The notes below the pieces were generated by a model, which did no database searches, was not told the DNA's origin, and saw nothing but the letters and a program-made list of their open reading frames with translations. Positions 39,354 to 49,631 of a DNA stretch of 64,000 bases are shown piece after piece. Within the stretch, counting starts at the first letter, position 1, and each line of letters opens with the position of its first letter. The DNA comes from Cupriavidus gilardii (lineage in GTDB: Bacteria > Pseudomonadota > Gammaproteobacteria > Burkholderiales > Burkholderiaceae): NCBI RefSeq assembly GCF_013314895.1, contig NZ_JABTYE010000014.1, forward strand, positions 83,364 through 147,363, written 5' to 3'. The translations under genes and the position numbers were made by a program.

Positions 39354-39453
39354 GGTGCCTTGGTGGTGCCCTTGTATTTTGTCAGCGAGGGATCGGTGGC
39401 CGTAGCCGCGTCCCGGGCCAGTGCTACGGGCCGGCCCGGTTCCACGGTCCTGC

Positions 39454-40122
39454 TCAGTCCTGGCGATAGAGTCCGTGGGTGGCGATGTAGTGTGCCACGC
39501 CCGGGGGGAGTTGGTCATCCGCGCGCTGGCCGGCGGCAAGGCGCTGGCGCAGGGCGGTGGAGGAGAGGTCGACGGCGAGCGTCTGGTCGATCCACATCCG
39601 GCCGGAGGGCGTGGATTGTATCAGGTGCGCGTCGGCACGGCGCTGGGCCAGCGCGTCGCGCACCGGGCCGTCGAGCTGGTCCAGCGCGAAGCCGGGCCGG
39701 GTCGCGACGCACAGGTGGACGTAGTCGAGCAGGTCCTCCCAGCCGTGCCAGGTGTGCAGGCGCAGCAATTGGTCAGCGCCCATCAGCCATGCCAGCGAGG
39801 CCTCGGGGCCGTACTGCTCGCGCAAGTGGCGCACCGTGTCGATGGTGTAGCTCGGGCCGGCGCGATCGACCTCCATGCGGCTGGCGTGAACCCGCGCCGG
39901 CGCGTCGGCCAGCGCCGAGGCGGCCAGTTCCGTCATCGCCAGCCGGTCCGCGGCCGGGGTCACGTCGTTGCCTTTCTGCCATGACTGGCCGGTCGGAATC
40001 CACAGCAGCTCGTCGAGCTGCAGATGGTCGATGCATAGCCGCGCCAGCGCCAGGTGGCCGACATGGGGCGGGTCGAAGGTGCCGCCGAGGATGCCGAGGC
40101 GGTAGGGGCGGTTGGAGTTCAT
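39454..40122 (-). CDS. nadD: Nicotinate-nucleotide adenylyltransferase
   Basis: A 222-residue enzyme joining nicotinate mononucleotide and ATP in NAD synthesis. The nucleotidyltransferase motif GGTFDPPHVGH (about 14-24, T/HxGH) and the C-terminal ISSTxxR-type signature (VDLSSTALRQRLAAG) are present. The ATG at 40122 lies 20 bases after the hemF stop, so the genes are probably co-transcribed. rsfS follows, the common nadD-rsfS order. Confidence 0.95.
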   Translation of the reverse strand: MNSNRPYRLGILGGTFDPPHVGHLALARLCIDHLQLDELLWIPTGQSWQKGNDVTPAADRLAMTELAASALADAPARVHASRMEVDRAGPSYTIDTVRHLREQYGPEASLAWLMGADQLLRLHTWHGWEDLLDYVHLCVATRPGFALDQLDGPVRDALAQRRADAHLIQSTPSGRMWIDQTLAVDLSSTALRQRLAAGQRADDQLPPGVAHYIATHGLYRQD

Positions 40123-40142
40123 CGACAAGGTCCGGGCCCGGT

Positions 40143-41060
40143 TCAGACCCACTCGCGCGCCGGCAGGAAGTCGGTGTACAGCGCGGCTTCGGCGCTACCC
40201 GGCTCGGGCTGCCAGTCGTAGCGCCAGGCGGCCTGCGGCGGCATCGACATCAGGATCGATTCGGTGCGGCCGCCCGATTGCAGGCCGAACAGCGTGCCGC
40301 GGTCGAACACCAGGTTGAATTCGACATAGCGGCCGCGGCGATAGGCCTGGAAGTCCCGTTCGCGCGCGCCGTAGGGCGTGTCCTTGCGCGCCTGCAGGAT
40401 CGGCAGGTAGGCATCGAGAAAGCCGTCGCCGACCGCGCGCATCATCGCGAAGCTGCCGTCGAAGCCGAGCTCGGAGAAGTCGTCGAAGAACACGCCGCCG
40501 ACGCCCCGTGCCTCGCCCCGATGCTTCAGAAAGAAGTACTCGTCGCACCAGCGCTTGAAGCGCGGATAGAGCCCGGCGCCGAAGGGATCGAGCGCGGTCT
40601 TGCAGGTCGCGTGGAAATGCCGGCAGTCGTCGGCATTGCCGTAGTACGGCGTCAGGTCCATGCCGCCGCCGAACCACCAGACCGGCTCGGCGCCTTCCTT
40701 GACGGCCAGGAAGCAGCGCACGTTCATATGGACCGTGGGCACGTAGGGGTTGCGCGGATGGAACACCAGCGACACGCCCATCGCCTCGAAGCCGCGCCCG
40801 GCCAGTTCGGGCCGGTTGGCGCTGGCCGACGGCGGCAGCGCGTCGCCGCGCACGTGCGAGAAGCCGACGCCGGCGCGCTCCATCACCGCACCGCCTTCGA
40901 GGATGCGGGTGCGGCCGCTGCCGCGCAGTCGCTCGGTGGGCGGCTTTTCCCAGGCATCGGTGGCGAACGGCTGCCCGTCGATGGCGGCGACGGCATCCGT
41001 GATGCGGTCTTGCAGACCCAACAGATAGGCGCGGACTGCCTGGGAATCGATCATCAGCAT
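40143..41060 (-). CDS. hemF: Oxygen-dependent coproporphyrinogen III oxidase
   Basis: A 305-residue heme-pathway enzyme that converts coproporphyrinogen III to protoporphyrinogen IX with O2. The markers [34 protein letters not shown] (metal and substrate region), [12 protein letters not shown] and [20 protein letters not shown] are all present. Two in-frame starts are close (41060 and 41054). It sits between purD and nadD; the spacer to purD holds REP-like repeats. Confidence 0.96.
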   Translation of the reverse strand: MLMIDSQAVRAYLLGLQDRITDAVAAIDGQPFATDAWEKPPTERLRGSGRTRILEGGAVMERAGVGFSHVRGDALPPSASANRPELAGRGFEAMGVSLVFHPRNPYVPTVHMNVRCFLAVKEGAEPVWWFGGGMDLTPYYGNADDCRHFHATCKTALDPFGAGLYPRFKRWCDEYFFLKHRGEARGVGGVFFDDFSELGFDGSFAMMRAVGDGFLDAYLPILQARKDTPYGARERDFQAYRRGRYVEFNLVFDRGTLFGLQSGGRTESILMSMPPQAAWRYDWQPEPGSAEAALYTDFLPAREWV

Positions 41061-41140
41061 GGTCAGGATTGTAGCCGCTGCCCCGTCATGGTGCGGCGGG
41101 GTAGGCACGCGGGGATGTTCGTGCTCCGGCGGTGTTCTCG

Positions 41141-41248
41141 CTCTCCCCCCAAGGAGAGGGCTGGGGAGAGGGGTGGTTTCGAGGCGCGGTCGGTATGGCG
41201 CAAGCCTTTGCCCTCTCCGCCGGCCCTCTCCCGCAAGCGGGAGAAGGC
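41141..41248. repeat. REP-like inverted repeat cluster between purD and hemF
   Basis: CTCTCCCCCCAAGGAGAGGG and GGGGAGAGGGG (41141-41173) are followed, after a 38-base spacer, by CCCTCTCC and then CCCTCTCCCGCAAGCGGGAG (41224-41243). The last palindrome is the same core as at 45.3 kb. It lies between two genes of one co-oriented run. Confidence 0.85.
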
Positions 41249-41256
41249 AGAAGACC

Positions 41257-42525
41257 TCAGCGCTTGATCGCCCGATAGCCGATGTCCGAGCGGTACTGCA
41301 TGCCGTCGAAGTGGATCTGCTGGGCCGCCGCATAGGCCGCGCGCTGCGCCGCCTTGACGGTATCGGCCAGGCCCACCACGCACAGTACGCGGCCGCCGTT
41401 GGTCAGCAGCTTGCCGTCGGCCAGCGTGGTGCCGGCGTGGAAGGTCACGCTGTCCTCGGTCTCGGCCGGGATGCCGGTAATCAGGTCGCCCTTGCGCGGC
41501 GAGTCGGGGTAGCCGTGGGCGGCCATCACCACGCCCAGCGCCGTGCGGCGGTCCCAGTCGAGCTCGACCGCGTCGAGCCGGCCGTTGACGGCATGCTCCA
41601 TCACGTCGAACAGATCCGTCTTGAGCCGCGCCATGATCGGCTGCGTCTCGGGATCGCCCATGCGGCAGTTGAATTCGAGCGTCTTCGGATTGCCGTCGCG
41701 GTCGATCATCAGGCCGGCGTACAGGAAGCCGGTGTACGGGATGCCGTCCTTCTCCATGCCGCGCACGGTCGGCATGATGATCTCGCGCAGCACGCGTGCA
41801 TGCAGCGCGGGCGTGACCACCGGTGCCGGCGAATAGGCGCCCATGCCGCCGGTATTGGGGCCGGCGTCGCCGTCGAGCAGGCGCTTGTGGTCCTGGCTGG
41901 TGGCCAGCGCCAGCACATTGGCGCCGTCGACCATCACGATGAAGCTTGCTTCCTCGCCCTCGAGGAATTCCTCGATGACGACGCGCGCGCCGGCATCGCC
42001 GAGCTTGTTGTCGGCCAGCATCATGTCGACCGCGGCGTGCGCTTCTTCCAGCGTGGTGGCGACCACCACGCCCTTGCCGGCGGCGAGGCCATCGGCCTTG
42101 ATCACGATCGGCGCGCCCTGTGCGTCGAGATAGGCGTGTGCCTGCGCCGCGTCGCTGAAGGTCTGGTAGGCGGCGGTCGGAATCTGGTGCCGGTGCATGA
42201 AGGCCTTGGCGAAGTCCTTCGACGACTCCAGCTGCGCGGCCGCGCGGCTTGGGCCGAAGATGCGCAGACCGCGCGCGCGGAACACGTCGACGATGCCGGC
42301 CGCCAGCGGCGCCTCGGGACCGACCACGGTGAAATGCACGCCCTCGCTTTGCGCGAACTCGGCCAGCGCCGCCGGATCGGTCACGGGGACGTTCTGCAGC
42401 CGCTTGTCCAGCGCAGTGCCGCCGTTGCCCGGCGCCACGTAGACGACCTGCACCTTGGGCGACTGGGCCAGTTTCCAGGCCAGCGCGTGTTCACGTCCGC
42501 CCGAGCCGACAACCAATACTTTCAT
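41257..42525 (-). CDS. purD: Phosphoribosylamine-glycine ligase
   Basis: A 422-residue ATP-grasp enzyme for the second step of purine synthesis (GAR synthetase). It opens [20 protein letters not shown] and has [57 protein letters not shown] and the PurD signature [11 protein letters not shown]. Length is standard. It follows yebC by 94 bases on the same strand. Confidence 0.96.
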   Translation of the reverse strand: MKVLVVGSGGREHALAWKLAQSPKVQVVYVAPGNGGTALDKRLQNVPVTDPAALAEFAQSEGVHFTVVGPEAPLAAGIVDVFRARGLRIFGPSRAAAQLESSKDFAKAFMHRHQIPTAAYQTFSDAAQAHAYLDAQGAPIVIKADGLAAGKGVVVATTLEEAHAAVDMMLADNKLGDAGARVVIEEFLEGEEASFIVMVDGANVLALATSQDHKRLLDGDAGPNTGGMGAYSPAPVVTPALHARVLREIIMPTVRGMEKDGIPYTGFLYAGLMIDRDGNPKTLEFNCRMGDPETQPIMARLKTDLFDVMEHAVNGRLDAVELDWDRRTALGVVMAAHGYPDSPRKGDLITGIPAETEDSVTFHAGTTLADGKLLTNGGRVLCVVGLADTVKAAQRAAYAAAQQIHFDGMQYRSDIGYRAIKR

Positions 42526-42619
42526 GATCCACTGCCAGAAGATAAAGCTTTGGGGACGGCGGCCGCTGCATCGAATTGGCTACGGCCGCCGGGGAGAGGG
42601 GAGGGGCGGATGCGCCGGC

Positions 42620-43345
42620 TCAGTCCTCGATCACCGCGTTGGTGAAGACTTCCTGCACGTCGTCGAGGTTTTCCAGCGCGTCGAGCAGCTTCTGCATCTT
42701 GACGGCATCGTCGCCCGAGAAGCTGACTTCGTTCTGCGGCTTCATCACGACGTCGGCGACCTCGGCCTTGAAGCCGGCCGCTTCGAGTGCCGTCTTGACG
42801 GTGCCGAAATCGTTGGGCGGGCAGGTGACCTCGATCGCGCCGTCCTCGTGGGTCACGACATCGTCGGCGCCGGCCTCGAGCGCAGCTTCCATCAGCTTGT
42901 CCTCGGGCGTGCCCGGGGCGAACAGGAACTGGCCGCAGTGCGTGAACATGAAGGCCACCGAGCCTTCGGTGCCCATGTTGCCGCCATGCTTGGAGAAGGC
43001 GTGGCGCACTTCGGCGACGGTCCGGGTGCGGTTGTCCGTCAGGCAATCGACGATGATCGCGGCGCCCGACAGGCCGTAGCCCTCGTAGCGGATTTCCTCG
43101 TAGCTGGCGCCTTCCAGACCGCCCACGCCGCGCTGGATCGCGCGCTGGATGTTGTCCTTCGGCATGTTGGCGTCCATGGCCTTGTCCATGGCCAGCCGCA
43201 GGCGGGGATTGGAGTCGGGATCGCCGCCGCCGAGCTTGGCGGCGACGGTGATTTCCTTGATCAGGCGGGTCCAGATCTTGCCGCGCTTGGCGTCGGCGGC
43301 GGCTTTCTTATGCTTGATATTGGCCCATTTGGAATGACCGGCCAT
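42620..43345 (-). CDS. YebC/PmpR family (TACO1-like) protein
   Basis: A 241-residue protein of the YebC/TACO1 family. It begins [20 protein letters not shown] and shows [20 protein letters not shown] and [20 protein letters not shown]. Family members were described as transcriptional regulators and more recently as helping translation of difficult (such as proline-rich) sequences. The ATG has a GGAGAG site. It is the first gene of the minus-strand run leading to rng. Confidence 0.93.
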   Translation of the reverse strand: MAGHSKWANIKHKKAAADAKRGKIWTRLIKEITVAAKLGGGDPDSNPRLRLAMDKAMDANMPKDNIQRAIQRGVGGLEGASYEEIRYEGYGLSGAAIIVDCLTDNRTRTVAEVRHAFSKHGGNMGTEGSVAFMFTHCGQFLFAPGTPEDKLMEAALEAGADDVVTHEDGAIEVTCPPNDFGTVKTALEAAGFKAEVADVVMKPQNEVSFSGDDAVKMQKLLDALENLDDVQEVFTNAVIED

Positions 43346-43700
43346 GTTTCTCTCCGAGGCGGAACAGGTACGCGAGGCGCGTGCAGCGCGGCGAGGGCAG
43401 CATGGCCGAAGGCTGGCGGCCGGGCCGGCGGGCGTTTGACGACGCCCAGGCGGCTGGTTGCGATGCACGCGCCGGGTGATGGAATCATCAGCGGCAGGCC
43501 ATGACTGCTGGCAATCACTGCTGGATATAATCAGCCCGGGATTTTATCACGCGCCCCTGTGCGCCAGACCGCCGGCCCGGCCTTTGCCGCGCCGGGCGAG
43601 GCGGGCTTGTTGGCGCCGAACCTATCGCCGCACCATCGCCCGTACCCTCGCCTCATCGGCGAATCGACACATCGCCTCATCATCCACCGGAGCCCCCAGC
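43346..43700. other. Divergent promoter region between yebC and the DUF853 gene
   Basis: 355 bases with no supported gene. A perfect TATAAT at 43526-43531 reads toward the DUF853 gene, leaving a leader of about 165 bases. Promoters for yebC must also lie here but none is clear. The leader contains no obvious terminator. Confidence 0.5.
43526..43531 (+). promoter_or_regulatory. -10 box (TATAAT) for the DUF853 gene
   Basis: A perfect hexamer with a weak TGACTG-like -35 at 18-base spacing (43502-43507). Confidence 0.45.
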
Positions 43701-45245
43701 ATGGCCGACCCCATCGTTATCGCCAAGAACGCCCAGCATGAACTGGCCCTGCTGCCGCAGATGGGCAACCGCCACGGGTTGATCACCGGTGCCACCGGCA
43801 CCGGCAAGACCGTGACGCTGCAGACGCTGGCGCAGGGCTTCTCGCGGCTCGGCGTGCCGGTCTTCATGGCCGACGTCAAGGGCGACCTGACCGGAATCTC
43901 GCAGCCCGGCCAGCTGTCCGACAAGCTCGGCAAGCGGCTGGCCGACCTGGGCCTGCCCGAGCCGGTCTGGGGCGCCTGCCCGACCACGCTGTGGGACGTG
44001 TTCGGCGAGAAGGGGCATCCGGTGCGCGCCACCGTGTCGGACATGGGCCCGCTGCTGCTGTCGCGCATGCTGGAACTCAACGACACCCAGCAGGGCGTGC
44101 TGAACCTGGTGTTCCGCATCGCCGACGCCAACGGCCTGCTGCTGCTCGATGCGAAGGACCTGCGCGCGATGCTGCAGTACGTCGGCGACAACGCCGGCCA
44201 GTTCACCACCGAGTACGGCAATATCTCGGCCGCGTCGATCGGCGCGATCCAGCGCGGCCTGGTCGCGCTCGAATCGCAGGGCGCCGATGTGTTCTTCGGC
44301 GAGCCGATGCTGAACCTGGACGACTTCATGCAGACCGACAAGGGTCTGGGCATGGTCAATATCCTGGCCGCGGACAAGCTGTTGCACGCGCCGCGGCTGT
44401 ACGCGACCTTCCTGCTGTGGCTGCTGTCCGAGCTGTTCGAGAAGCTGCCCGAGGCCGGCGACCTCGACAAGCCCAAGCTCGTGTTCTTCTTCGACGAGGC
44501 GCATCTGCTGTTCAACGACGCGCCCAAGGCGCTGCTGGAGAAGATCGAGCAGGTGGTGCGGCTGATCCGTTCGAAGGGCGTCGGCGTGTACTTCGTCACG
44601 CAGAACCCGATCGATATTCCCGACACCGTGCTGGGGCAGCTCGGCAACCGCGTCCAGCATGCGCTGCGCGCGTTCACGCCGCGCGACCAGAAGGCGGTCA
44701 AGGTGGCGGCGACCACGATGCGCGCCAATCCGGAGCTGGACGTGGAGAAGGCGATCGGCGAGCTGGCGGTGGGCGAGGCGCTGATCTCGCTGCTCGACGC
44801 CAAGGGCACGCCCGGCATCACGCAGCGCGCGTGGGTGCTGGCGCCGGGCAGCCGCATCGGCCCGATCGACGAGGCCGAGCGCAAGCAGCTGCTGGCCTCG
44901 TCGCTGGTGGCGGGCATCTACGAAAAGGCGGTCGATCGGGAATCGGCCTATGAAAGGCTGAAGGGCAGGGCCGCGCAGAGCGGCGAGGCGCCGGCCGTGC
45001 AGAACGGCGGCGGGCAGAACGGAGGACAGGCAGCGGGCCAGCCGGCCGGCGAACGCGGCTGGCTCGACGAGGCCGGCGATCTGTTCGGCGGCCTGACGCG
45101 CGGCACCGGCAAGACCGGCCGCGGCGATTCGATTCTGGAGTCGATGGCCAAGTCGGCGGCCCGCACGGTGGGCTCGCAGGTCGGCCGCGAGCTGATCCGC
45201 GGCGTGCTGGGCAGCCTGCTGGGGTCGGGGCGCAAGCGCCGGTAG
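43701..45245 (+). CDS. DUF853 / HerA-like ATPase (YjgR family)
   Basis: A 514-residue cytoplasmic P-loop ATPase related to HerA/FtsK-type DNA translocases. Walker A is GATGTGKT (about residues 30-37) and Walker B is [11 protein letters not shown] (about 258-268), followed by a sensor segment [13 protein letters not shown] and an arginine-rich [13 protein letters not shown]. The C terminus has a Gly/Gln-rich linker (about 430-450) and ends basic. The E. coli homologue YjgR is uncharacterised. The gene stands alone and converges with upp across a pair of REP-like repeats. Confidence 0.9.
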   Translation: MADPIVIAKNAQHELALLPQMGNRHGLITGATGTGKTVTLQTLAQGFSRLGVPVFMADVKGDLTGISQPGQLSDKLGKRLADLGLPEPVWGACPTTLWDVFGEKGHPVRATVSDMGPLLLSRMLELNDTQQGVLNLVFRIADANGLLLLDAKDLRAMLQYVGDNAGQFTTEYGNISAASIGAIQRGLVALESQGADVFFGEPMLNLDDFMQTDKGLGMVNILAADKLLHAPRLYATFLLWLLSELFEKLPEAGDLDKPKLVFFFDEAHLLFNDAPKALLEKIEQVVRLIRSKGVGVYFVTQNPIDIPDTVLGQLGNRVQHALRAFTPRDQKAVKVAATTMRANPELDVEKAIGELAVGEALISLLDAKGTPGITQRAWVLAPGSRIGPIDEAERKQLLASSLVAGIYEKAVDRESAYERLKGRAAQSGEAPAVQNGGGQNGGQAAGQPAGERGWLDEAGDLFGGLTRGTGKTGRGDSILESMAKSAARTVGSQVGRELIRGVLGSLLGSGRKRR

Positions 45246-45257
45246 CGAGGGACGGCG

Positions 45258-45309
45258 CCCTCTCCCCCGGCCCCTCTCCCGCAAGCGGGCGAGGGGAGAA
45301 ACCCGGGCG
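45258..45309. repeat. REP-like palindrome, copy A of an inverted pair
   Basis: CCCTCTCCCCCGGCCCCTCT continues into CCCGCAAGCGGGCGAGGGGA. It is the reverse complement, with about three changes, of the copy at 45381-45421. Confidence 0.9.
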
Positions 45310-45380
45310 GCGAATCAACGCCGACAGCCAGGGTCAAGTTGTCGAGAAAGTCCGTCGGCGTTTCAATGGCTGCAGGCAGG

Positions 45381-45421
45381 CTCCCCTCTCCCGCTTGCGG
45401 GAGAGGGGTTGGGGGAGAGGG
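45381..45421. repeat. REP-like palindrome, copy B of an inverted pair
   Basis: CTCCCCTCTCCCGCTTGCGG continues into GAGAGGGGTTGGGGGAGAGG. It is inverted relative to the copy 80 bases away, in the convergent DUF853/upp spacer, a BIME-like arrangement. Confidence 0.9.
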
Positions 45422-45437
45422 AAAGCCCCGCCCCGAC

Positions 45438-46088
45438 TCAGTTCTTGGTACCGAACAAGCGGTCGCCGGCGTCGCCCAGGCCCGGCACGATGTAGGCGTG
45501 CTCGTCCAGATGGCTGTCGAGCGAGGCTACGTACAGCTTCACGTTCGGATGGGCCTTCTGGAAGACCTCGACGCCTTCGGGCGCCGCCACCAGGGCGACG
45601 AACGTGATCGCCTCGTCCTTGACGCCGCGGCGCTTGAGCACATCGACCGCATGCGCCGCCGAATAGCCGGTGGCGACCATCGGGTCGCACAGGATGAAGC
45701 TGCGATCCTCCAGAGCGGGCAGCCGCACCAGATATTCGACCGGGCGATGATGCTCGTCGCGATAGACGCCGATATGGCCGATCCGCGCCGACGGGATCAG
45801 TTCGACCAGGCCGTCGCTCATGCCGACGCCGGCGCGCAGCACCGGCACGACGGTCAGCTTCTTGCCGGCGATCACCGGTGCGTCCATGCTGACCAGCGGC
45901 GTCTCGATATGGCGCGTGGTCAGCGGCAGGCTGCGGGTGATCTCGTAACCCATCAGCAGCGTGATTTCGCGCAGCAGCTCGCGAAAGGTCCGCGTCGACG
46001 TGTCGCGGTCGCGCATGTGCGACAGCTTGTGCTGGATCAGCGGGTGGTCGAGGATGAACAGATTGGGGAAACGCGGATCTTGCTTCAT
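45438..46088 (-). CDS. upp: Uracil phosphoribosyltransferase
   Basis: A 216-residue salvage enzyme that makes UMP from uracil and PRPP. Visible are [13 protein letters not shown], the loop [15 protein letters not shown] and the PRPP-binding [20 protein letters not shown], where the common LATGGS is VATGYS. The C terminus [16 protein letters not shown] is the uracil-binding segment. A TACAAT hexamer on the minus strand (46156-46151) may be its -10. It acts with uracil permeases such as the one at the left edge of the window. Confidence 0.95.
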   Translation of the reverse strand: MKQDPRFPNLFILDHPLIQHKLSHMRDRDTSTRTFRELLREITLLMGYEITRSLPLTTRHIETPLVSMDAPVIAGKKLTVVPVLRAGVGMSDGLVELIPSARIGHIGVYRDEHHRPVEYLVRLPALEDRSFILCDPMVATGYSAAHAVDVLKRRGVKDEAITFVALVAAPEGVEVFQKAHPNVKLYVASLDSHLDEHAYIVPGLGDAGDRLFGTKN

Positions 46089-46243
46089 GGCGGGTAGCGG
46101 CTGGCGGTGAGGGCAGGGCGGAATCCGGGGGATCGCCCCGGTGGTGCCGGATTGTAATGGATGGCGTCATGGATCGACGCCCGGCCGTCCGCGCGGGCGC
46201 GACGGCGCCGGGCCGGCGTCCGATGTCTTTGCGCCTTTTGACA

Positions 46244-46249
46244 TACAAT
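46244..46249 (+). promoter_or_regulatory. -10 box (TACAAT) for the DMT transporter gene
   Basis: TACAAT in TTTTGACATACAATCC. The TTGACA overlaps it rather than sitting 17 bases upstream, so it is not a -35 for this box. The leader to the likely start is about 125 bases. Confidence 0.35.
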
Positions 46250-46379
46250 CCTCGCGTCTGTCCGGCGGCAATCCCGAACGTTGCCGACGCGGCGGCAAAT
46301 CCGACCTTTTTCCGACGTAGTGCCTTGTCGCGCCCGCCTGTCGGCGACCGTGCGCGCACAGGCCGTTTGCACCATACCC

Positions 46380-47321
46380 GTGCCCGCTTCCCAGAAATCC
46401 CTCGCCAGCCCCGCCAGCGCTTCCGCCGGCGCGCGGCAGCGCACCGGGCTTGCCGTCGCCGCCATCGGCGCCGTGCTGTTCTCCGGCAAGGCCATCGTCG
46501 CCAAGCTGATGTACCGCTACAACGTCGACGCCGTGATGGTGATCACGTTGCGCATGCTGTTCGCAGTGCCGCTGTTCATGGCGATCGGCTGGTGGCAGTC
46601 GATGCGGCTGCCACCGCTTTCGTGGGCCGATCGCGGCCGCGTGCTGATGCTCGGCTTCATCGGCTACTACCTGTCGAGCTTTCTCGACTTCCTCGGCCTG
46701 CAATACATCACCGCGGGGCTGGAGCGGCTGATCCTGTTCCTGACGCCGTCCTTCGTGGTGCTGGCCACCGCCTTCGGTTTCAAGCGCCATATCAGCCGCC
46801 AGCAGTGGATCTCGCTGCTGCTGGCCTACGCCGGCATCCTGCTGGTGCTGGCCCACGATCTGGACGTCAGCGGCAGCAAGGTCTGGCTCGGCGCCGCGCT
46901 GGTGCTCGGCAGCGCGGTCAGCTATGCCGTCTATCTGATCGCCAGCGGCGAGCTGGTCGCGCGCATCGGGTCGCTGCGGCTGGTCGCCTATGCGATGTGC
47001 GTGTCGACCGCCTGCTGCGTGGTGCAATATCTGGTGCTGGGACGCCCCTGGGGCGAACTGCTGCAGCCGGCGCCGGTGATGTGGCTGTCCGCGATCAACG
47101 CGGTGTTCTGCACCGTGCTGCCGGTGTCGCTGACGATGATGGCGGTGGCGCGCATCGGCGCGCCGATGGCCTCGCAGGCCGGCATGATCGGCCCGGTGTC
47201 GACGCTGTTCCTCGGCTTCTGGCTGCTGGGCGAGCCGATCACGCTGGTGCAGCTGGCAGGCAGCGCGCTGGTGATGGGCGGCATCTATCTGCTGTCGCGC
47301 AGCAAGGCTGCGCGGACCTGA
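46380..47321 (+). CDS. DMT superfamily (EamA) transporter
   Basis: About 313 residues from a GTG at 46380, an inner-membrane protein with ten hydrophobic segments in two EamA repeats. The first starts GLAVAAIGAVLFSGKAIVAK (about residue 23) and the second near WLGAALVLGSAVSYAVYLIA (about 170). The second ends GPVSTLFLGFWLLGEPITLV, the classical EamA end. Family members export amino acids or other metabolites; substrate unknown. The start is uncertain because no ribosome site stands out. The SDR gene follows 59 bases after the stop. Confidence 0.82.
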   Translation: MPASQKSLASPASASAGARQRTGLAVAAIGAVLFSGKAIVAKLMYRYNVDAVMVITLRMLFAVPLFMAIGWWQSMRLPPLSWADRGRVLMLGFIGYYLSSFLDFLGLQYITAGLERLILFLTPSFVVLATAFGFKRHISRQQWISLLLAYAGILLVLAHDLDVSGSKVWLGAALVLGSAVSYAVYLIASGELVARIGSLRLVAYAMCVSTACCVVQYLVLGRPWGELLQPAPVMWLSAINAVFCTVLPVSLTMMAVARIGAPMASQAGMIGPVSTLFLGFWLLGEPITLVQLAGSALVMGGIYLLSRSKAART

Positions 47322-47380
47322 GCGGGCGGCAACGCGGGCTCGATCGATTTGAACAACTGGCGAATCAAGGAGAAGGGAGC

Positions 47381-48169
47381 ATGGATTTCGGATTGCGAGG
47401 CAAGCATGCGCTGGTGTGCGGCGCCAGCAAGGGCCTGGGTTTTGCCTGCGCCGATGCGCTGGCGGCCGAGGGCGTCGACGTGGTGATCGTCGCGCGCGGC
47501 GCCGAGGCGCTGGAGAAGGCCGCCGCCGACCTGCGCGCGCGCCATGGCCGCCGCGTGGTCGCGGTGGCCACCGACATCACCACGCCGGAAGGCCGCCAGC
47601 AGGCGCTCGACGCCGTGGCCAGGCTCGGCGATCTCGACATCCTGGTCAACAACGCGGGCGGCCCGCCGCCGGGCAATTTCCGCGACTGGAACCGCGAGGA
47701 CTGGATCGCCGCGCTCGACGCCAACATGCTGACGCCGATCGAGCTGATCAAGGCCACCGTCGACGGCATGATCGCGCGCAAGTGGGGCCGCATCATCAAC
47801 ATCACCAGCGGCGCGGTCAAGGCGCCGATCGATGTGCTCGGGCTGTCCAACGGCGCACGCTCCGGCCTGACGGGCTTCGTCGCCGGCGTGGCCCGCGAGG
47901 TCGCGCAGCATGGCGTGACCATCAACAACCTGCTGCCGGGGCCGTTCAATACCGACCGTCTGTACAAGACCATGGAAGGGGCCGCGAAGAAGGCCAACCT
48001 GACCGTCGACGAGGTCGCGCAACGCCGCGCCGCGCAGAACCCGTCGCGCCGCTTCGGCGACCCGGCCGAGTTCGGCGCCACTTGCGCGTTCCTGTGCAGC
48101 AAGCAGGCGGCCTACATCACCGCGCAGAACATCCTGCTGGACGGCGGCGCCTACCCGGGCACCTTCTGA
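47381..48169 (+). CDS. SDR family protein lacking the Tyr-Lys catalytic pair
   Basis: A 262-residue Rossmann protein. The cofactor motif is [15 protein letters not shown] (about 13-27) and the NNAG motif is at about 89-92. Aligning Ser of TSGAVKAP as the SDR catalytic serine, the expected Tyr (Ser+13) is Ser in [10 protein letters not shown] and the expected Lys is Arg. A known divergent FabG-like group shows the same LSNxxR pattern. It binds a dinucleotide, but its reaction is unknown. AAGGAGAAGGGAGC precedes the ATG, and mgsA starts eight bases after the stop. Confidence 0.88.
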   Translation: MDFGLRGKHALVCGASKGLGFACADALAAEGVDVVIVARGAEALEKAAADLRARHGRRVVAVATDITTPEGRQQALDAVARLGDLDILVNNAGGPPPGNFRDWNREDWIAALDANMLTPIELIKATVDGMIARKWGRIINITSGAVKAPIDVLGLSNGARSGLTGFVAGVAREVAQHGVTINNLLPGPFNTDRLYKTMEGAAKKANLTVDEVAQRRAAQNPSRRFGDPAEFGATCAFLCSKQAAYITAQNILLDGGAYPGTF

Positions 48170-48177
48170 GCGCGCGC

Positions 48178-48594
48178 ATGAGCACCATCCCCGTCGCCGC
48201 GGTTCCGCCCCGCATCGCGCTGATCGCGCACGACCGCAAGAAGGACGACATCGTCGCCTTTGCCCGCCGCCATCGCGATTTCCTTGTGCACTGCGAACTG
48301 CTGGCCACCGGCACCACCGGCGGCCGGCTGATCGACGAGGTGAGACTGACGGTCACGCGCATGCTGTCCGGCCCGTGGGGCGGCGACCTGCAGATCGGCG
48401 CGCAACTGGCCGAGGGCCGCGTCGCCGCGGTGATCTTCCTGCGCGACCCGATGACGCCGCAGCCGCACGAGCCCGATATCAACGCGCTGGTGCGCGCCTG
48501 CGACGTGCACGACGTGCCGTGCGCGACCAATGTGGCGACCGCCGACATGCTGATCGCCGAAATGCGGCGGCGTACCGCGGCGCCGGCGGCCTGA
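48178..48594 (+). CDS. mgsA: Methylglyoxal synthase
   Basis: A 138-residue enzyme converting dihydroxyacetone phosphate to methylglyoxal and phosphate. It has [17 protein letters not shown] (catalytic region), [11 protein letters not shown] (phosphate loop), [20 protein letters not shown], the catalytic Asp in [18 protein letters not shown] and [11 protein letters not shown]. Length and motifs are complete. It starts eight bases after the SDR stop, so the two are almost certainly co-translated, and a quinone oxidoreductase gene follows by 40 bases. Confidence 0.95.
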   Translation: MSTIPVAAVPPRIALIAHDRKKDDIVAFARRHRDFLVHCELLATGTTGGRLIDEVRLTVTRMLSGPWGGDLQIGAQLAEGRVAAVIFLRDPMTPQPHEPDINALVRACDVHDVPCATNVATADMLIAEMRRRTAAPAA

Positions 48595-48634
48595 ACGGCA
48601 GTCCCGATCCGATCATCCCAAGGAGAACCGAACC

Positions 48635-49609
48635 ATGAGCAAAGCCATCCGCATCTTCGAGAACGGCGGTCCTGAAGTGATGCAGTGGGTCGACGTCGAG
48701 GTCGGCGAACCCGGCCCCGGCGAGATCCGCATCCGGCAGGAGGCGGTCGGCCTGAACTATATCGACGTCTACTTCCGTACCGGGCTCTACAAGCAGCCGC
48801 TGCCGGGCGGGATCGGCATGGAAGGCGCCGGTGTGGTCGAGGCGGTCGGGCCGGGCGTCACGCATCTGCGCGAAGGCGACCGCGTCGCCTATGCCGGCCG
48901 ACCCACCGGCGCCTATGCGCAGGTGCGCGTGATGCCGGCCGATATCGTGGTCAGGCTGCCGGACGATATCTCGTTCGAGCAGGCCGCCGCGATGATGCTG
49001 CAAGGCATGACGGTGCAGTACCTGGTGCGCGACACCTACCGGGTGCAGCCCGGCGACACCGTGCTGCTGCACGCCGCGGCCGGCGGCATCGGCCTGATCG
49101 CGTCGCAATGGCTGAAGGCGCTGGGCGCCACCGTGATCGGCACCGTCGGCAACGACGACAAGGCCGCGCTGGCGCGCGCGCATGGCTGCGACCACACCAT
49201 CGTCTACACGCGCGAATCGTTCCTGGACCGCGTCAAGGAAATCACCGGCGGCAAGGGCGTGGCGGTGGTCTACGACTCGATCGGCAAGGACACCTTCAAC
49301 GATTCGCTGGACTGCCTGGCGCCGCGCGGCACCATGGTCAGCTTTGGCAACGCCTCGGGCCCGGTGCCGCCGGTCGATATCTCGGTGCTGGGCGCCAAGG
49401 GCTCGCTGAAGCTGACGCGTCCGACGATCATGACGTATGTGACGCAGCGCGAGCTGCTCGAGCCGATGGCGGCCGAGCTGTTCGACATCGTGCGCAGCGG
49501 CAAGGTCAGGATCGAGGTGCGGCAGCGCTATCCGCTGGCCGAGGTCGCGCAGGCCCATCGCGAGCTGGAAGCGCGCAAGACCACCGGCTCGACGGTGCTG
49601 ATCCCGTAA
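48635..49609 (+). CDS. NADPH:quinone oxidoreductase (zeta-crystallin family)
   Basis: A 324-residue MDR superfamily enzyme without zinc-binding cysteines. It has the QOR segments VGLNYIDVYFRTGLY, GGIGMEGAGVVEAVG, the NADPH-binding LLHAAAGGIGLIASQWLKAL (about 140-159) and VVYDSIGKDTF. It reduces quinones or reactive carbonyls. An AAGGAGAA site precedes the ATG. With the SDR gene and mgsA it forms a compact block that may deal with reactive aldehydes (inference). A strong terminator follows. Confidence 0.92.
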   Translation: MSKAIRIFENGGPEVMQWVDVEVGEPGPGEIRIRQEAVGLNYIDVYFRTGLYKQPLPGGIGMEGAGVVEAVGPGVTHLREGDRVAYAGRPTGAYAQVRVMPADIVVRLPDDISFEQAAAMMLQGMTVQYLVRDTYRVQPGDTVLLHAAAGGIGLIASQWLKALGATVIGTVGNDDKAALARAHGCDHTIVYTRESFLDRVKEITGGKGVAVVYDSIGKDTFNDSLDCLAPRGTMVSFGNASGPVPPVDISVLGAKGSLKLTRPTIMTYVTQRELLEPMAAELFDIVRSGKVRIEVRQRYPLAEVAQAHRELEARKTTGSTVLIP

Positions 49610-49631
49610 GACTGCAGGCGGAGCAGAAAAG

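Noticed and set aside
38085..41267. Plus-strand frame of about 1060 codons across rlmH to hemF
   Set aside because: It crosses several genes of the opposite strand whose motifs are unmistakable; its translation is Arg/Ala-rich noise.
45258..45421. Inverted repeats as ends of an insertion sequence
   Set aside because: Only 71 bases lie between the copies and no transposase is present; similar cores recur elsewhere, as in REP elements.
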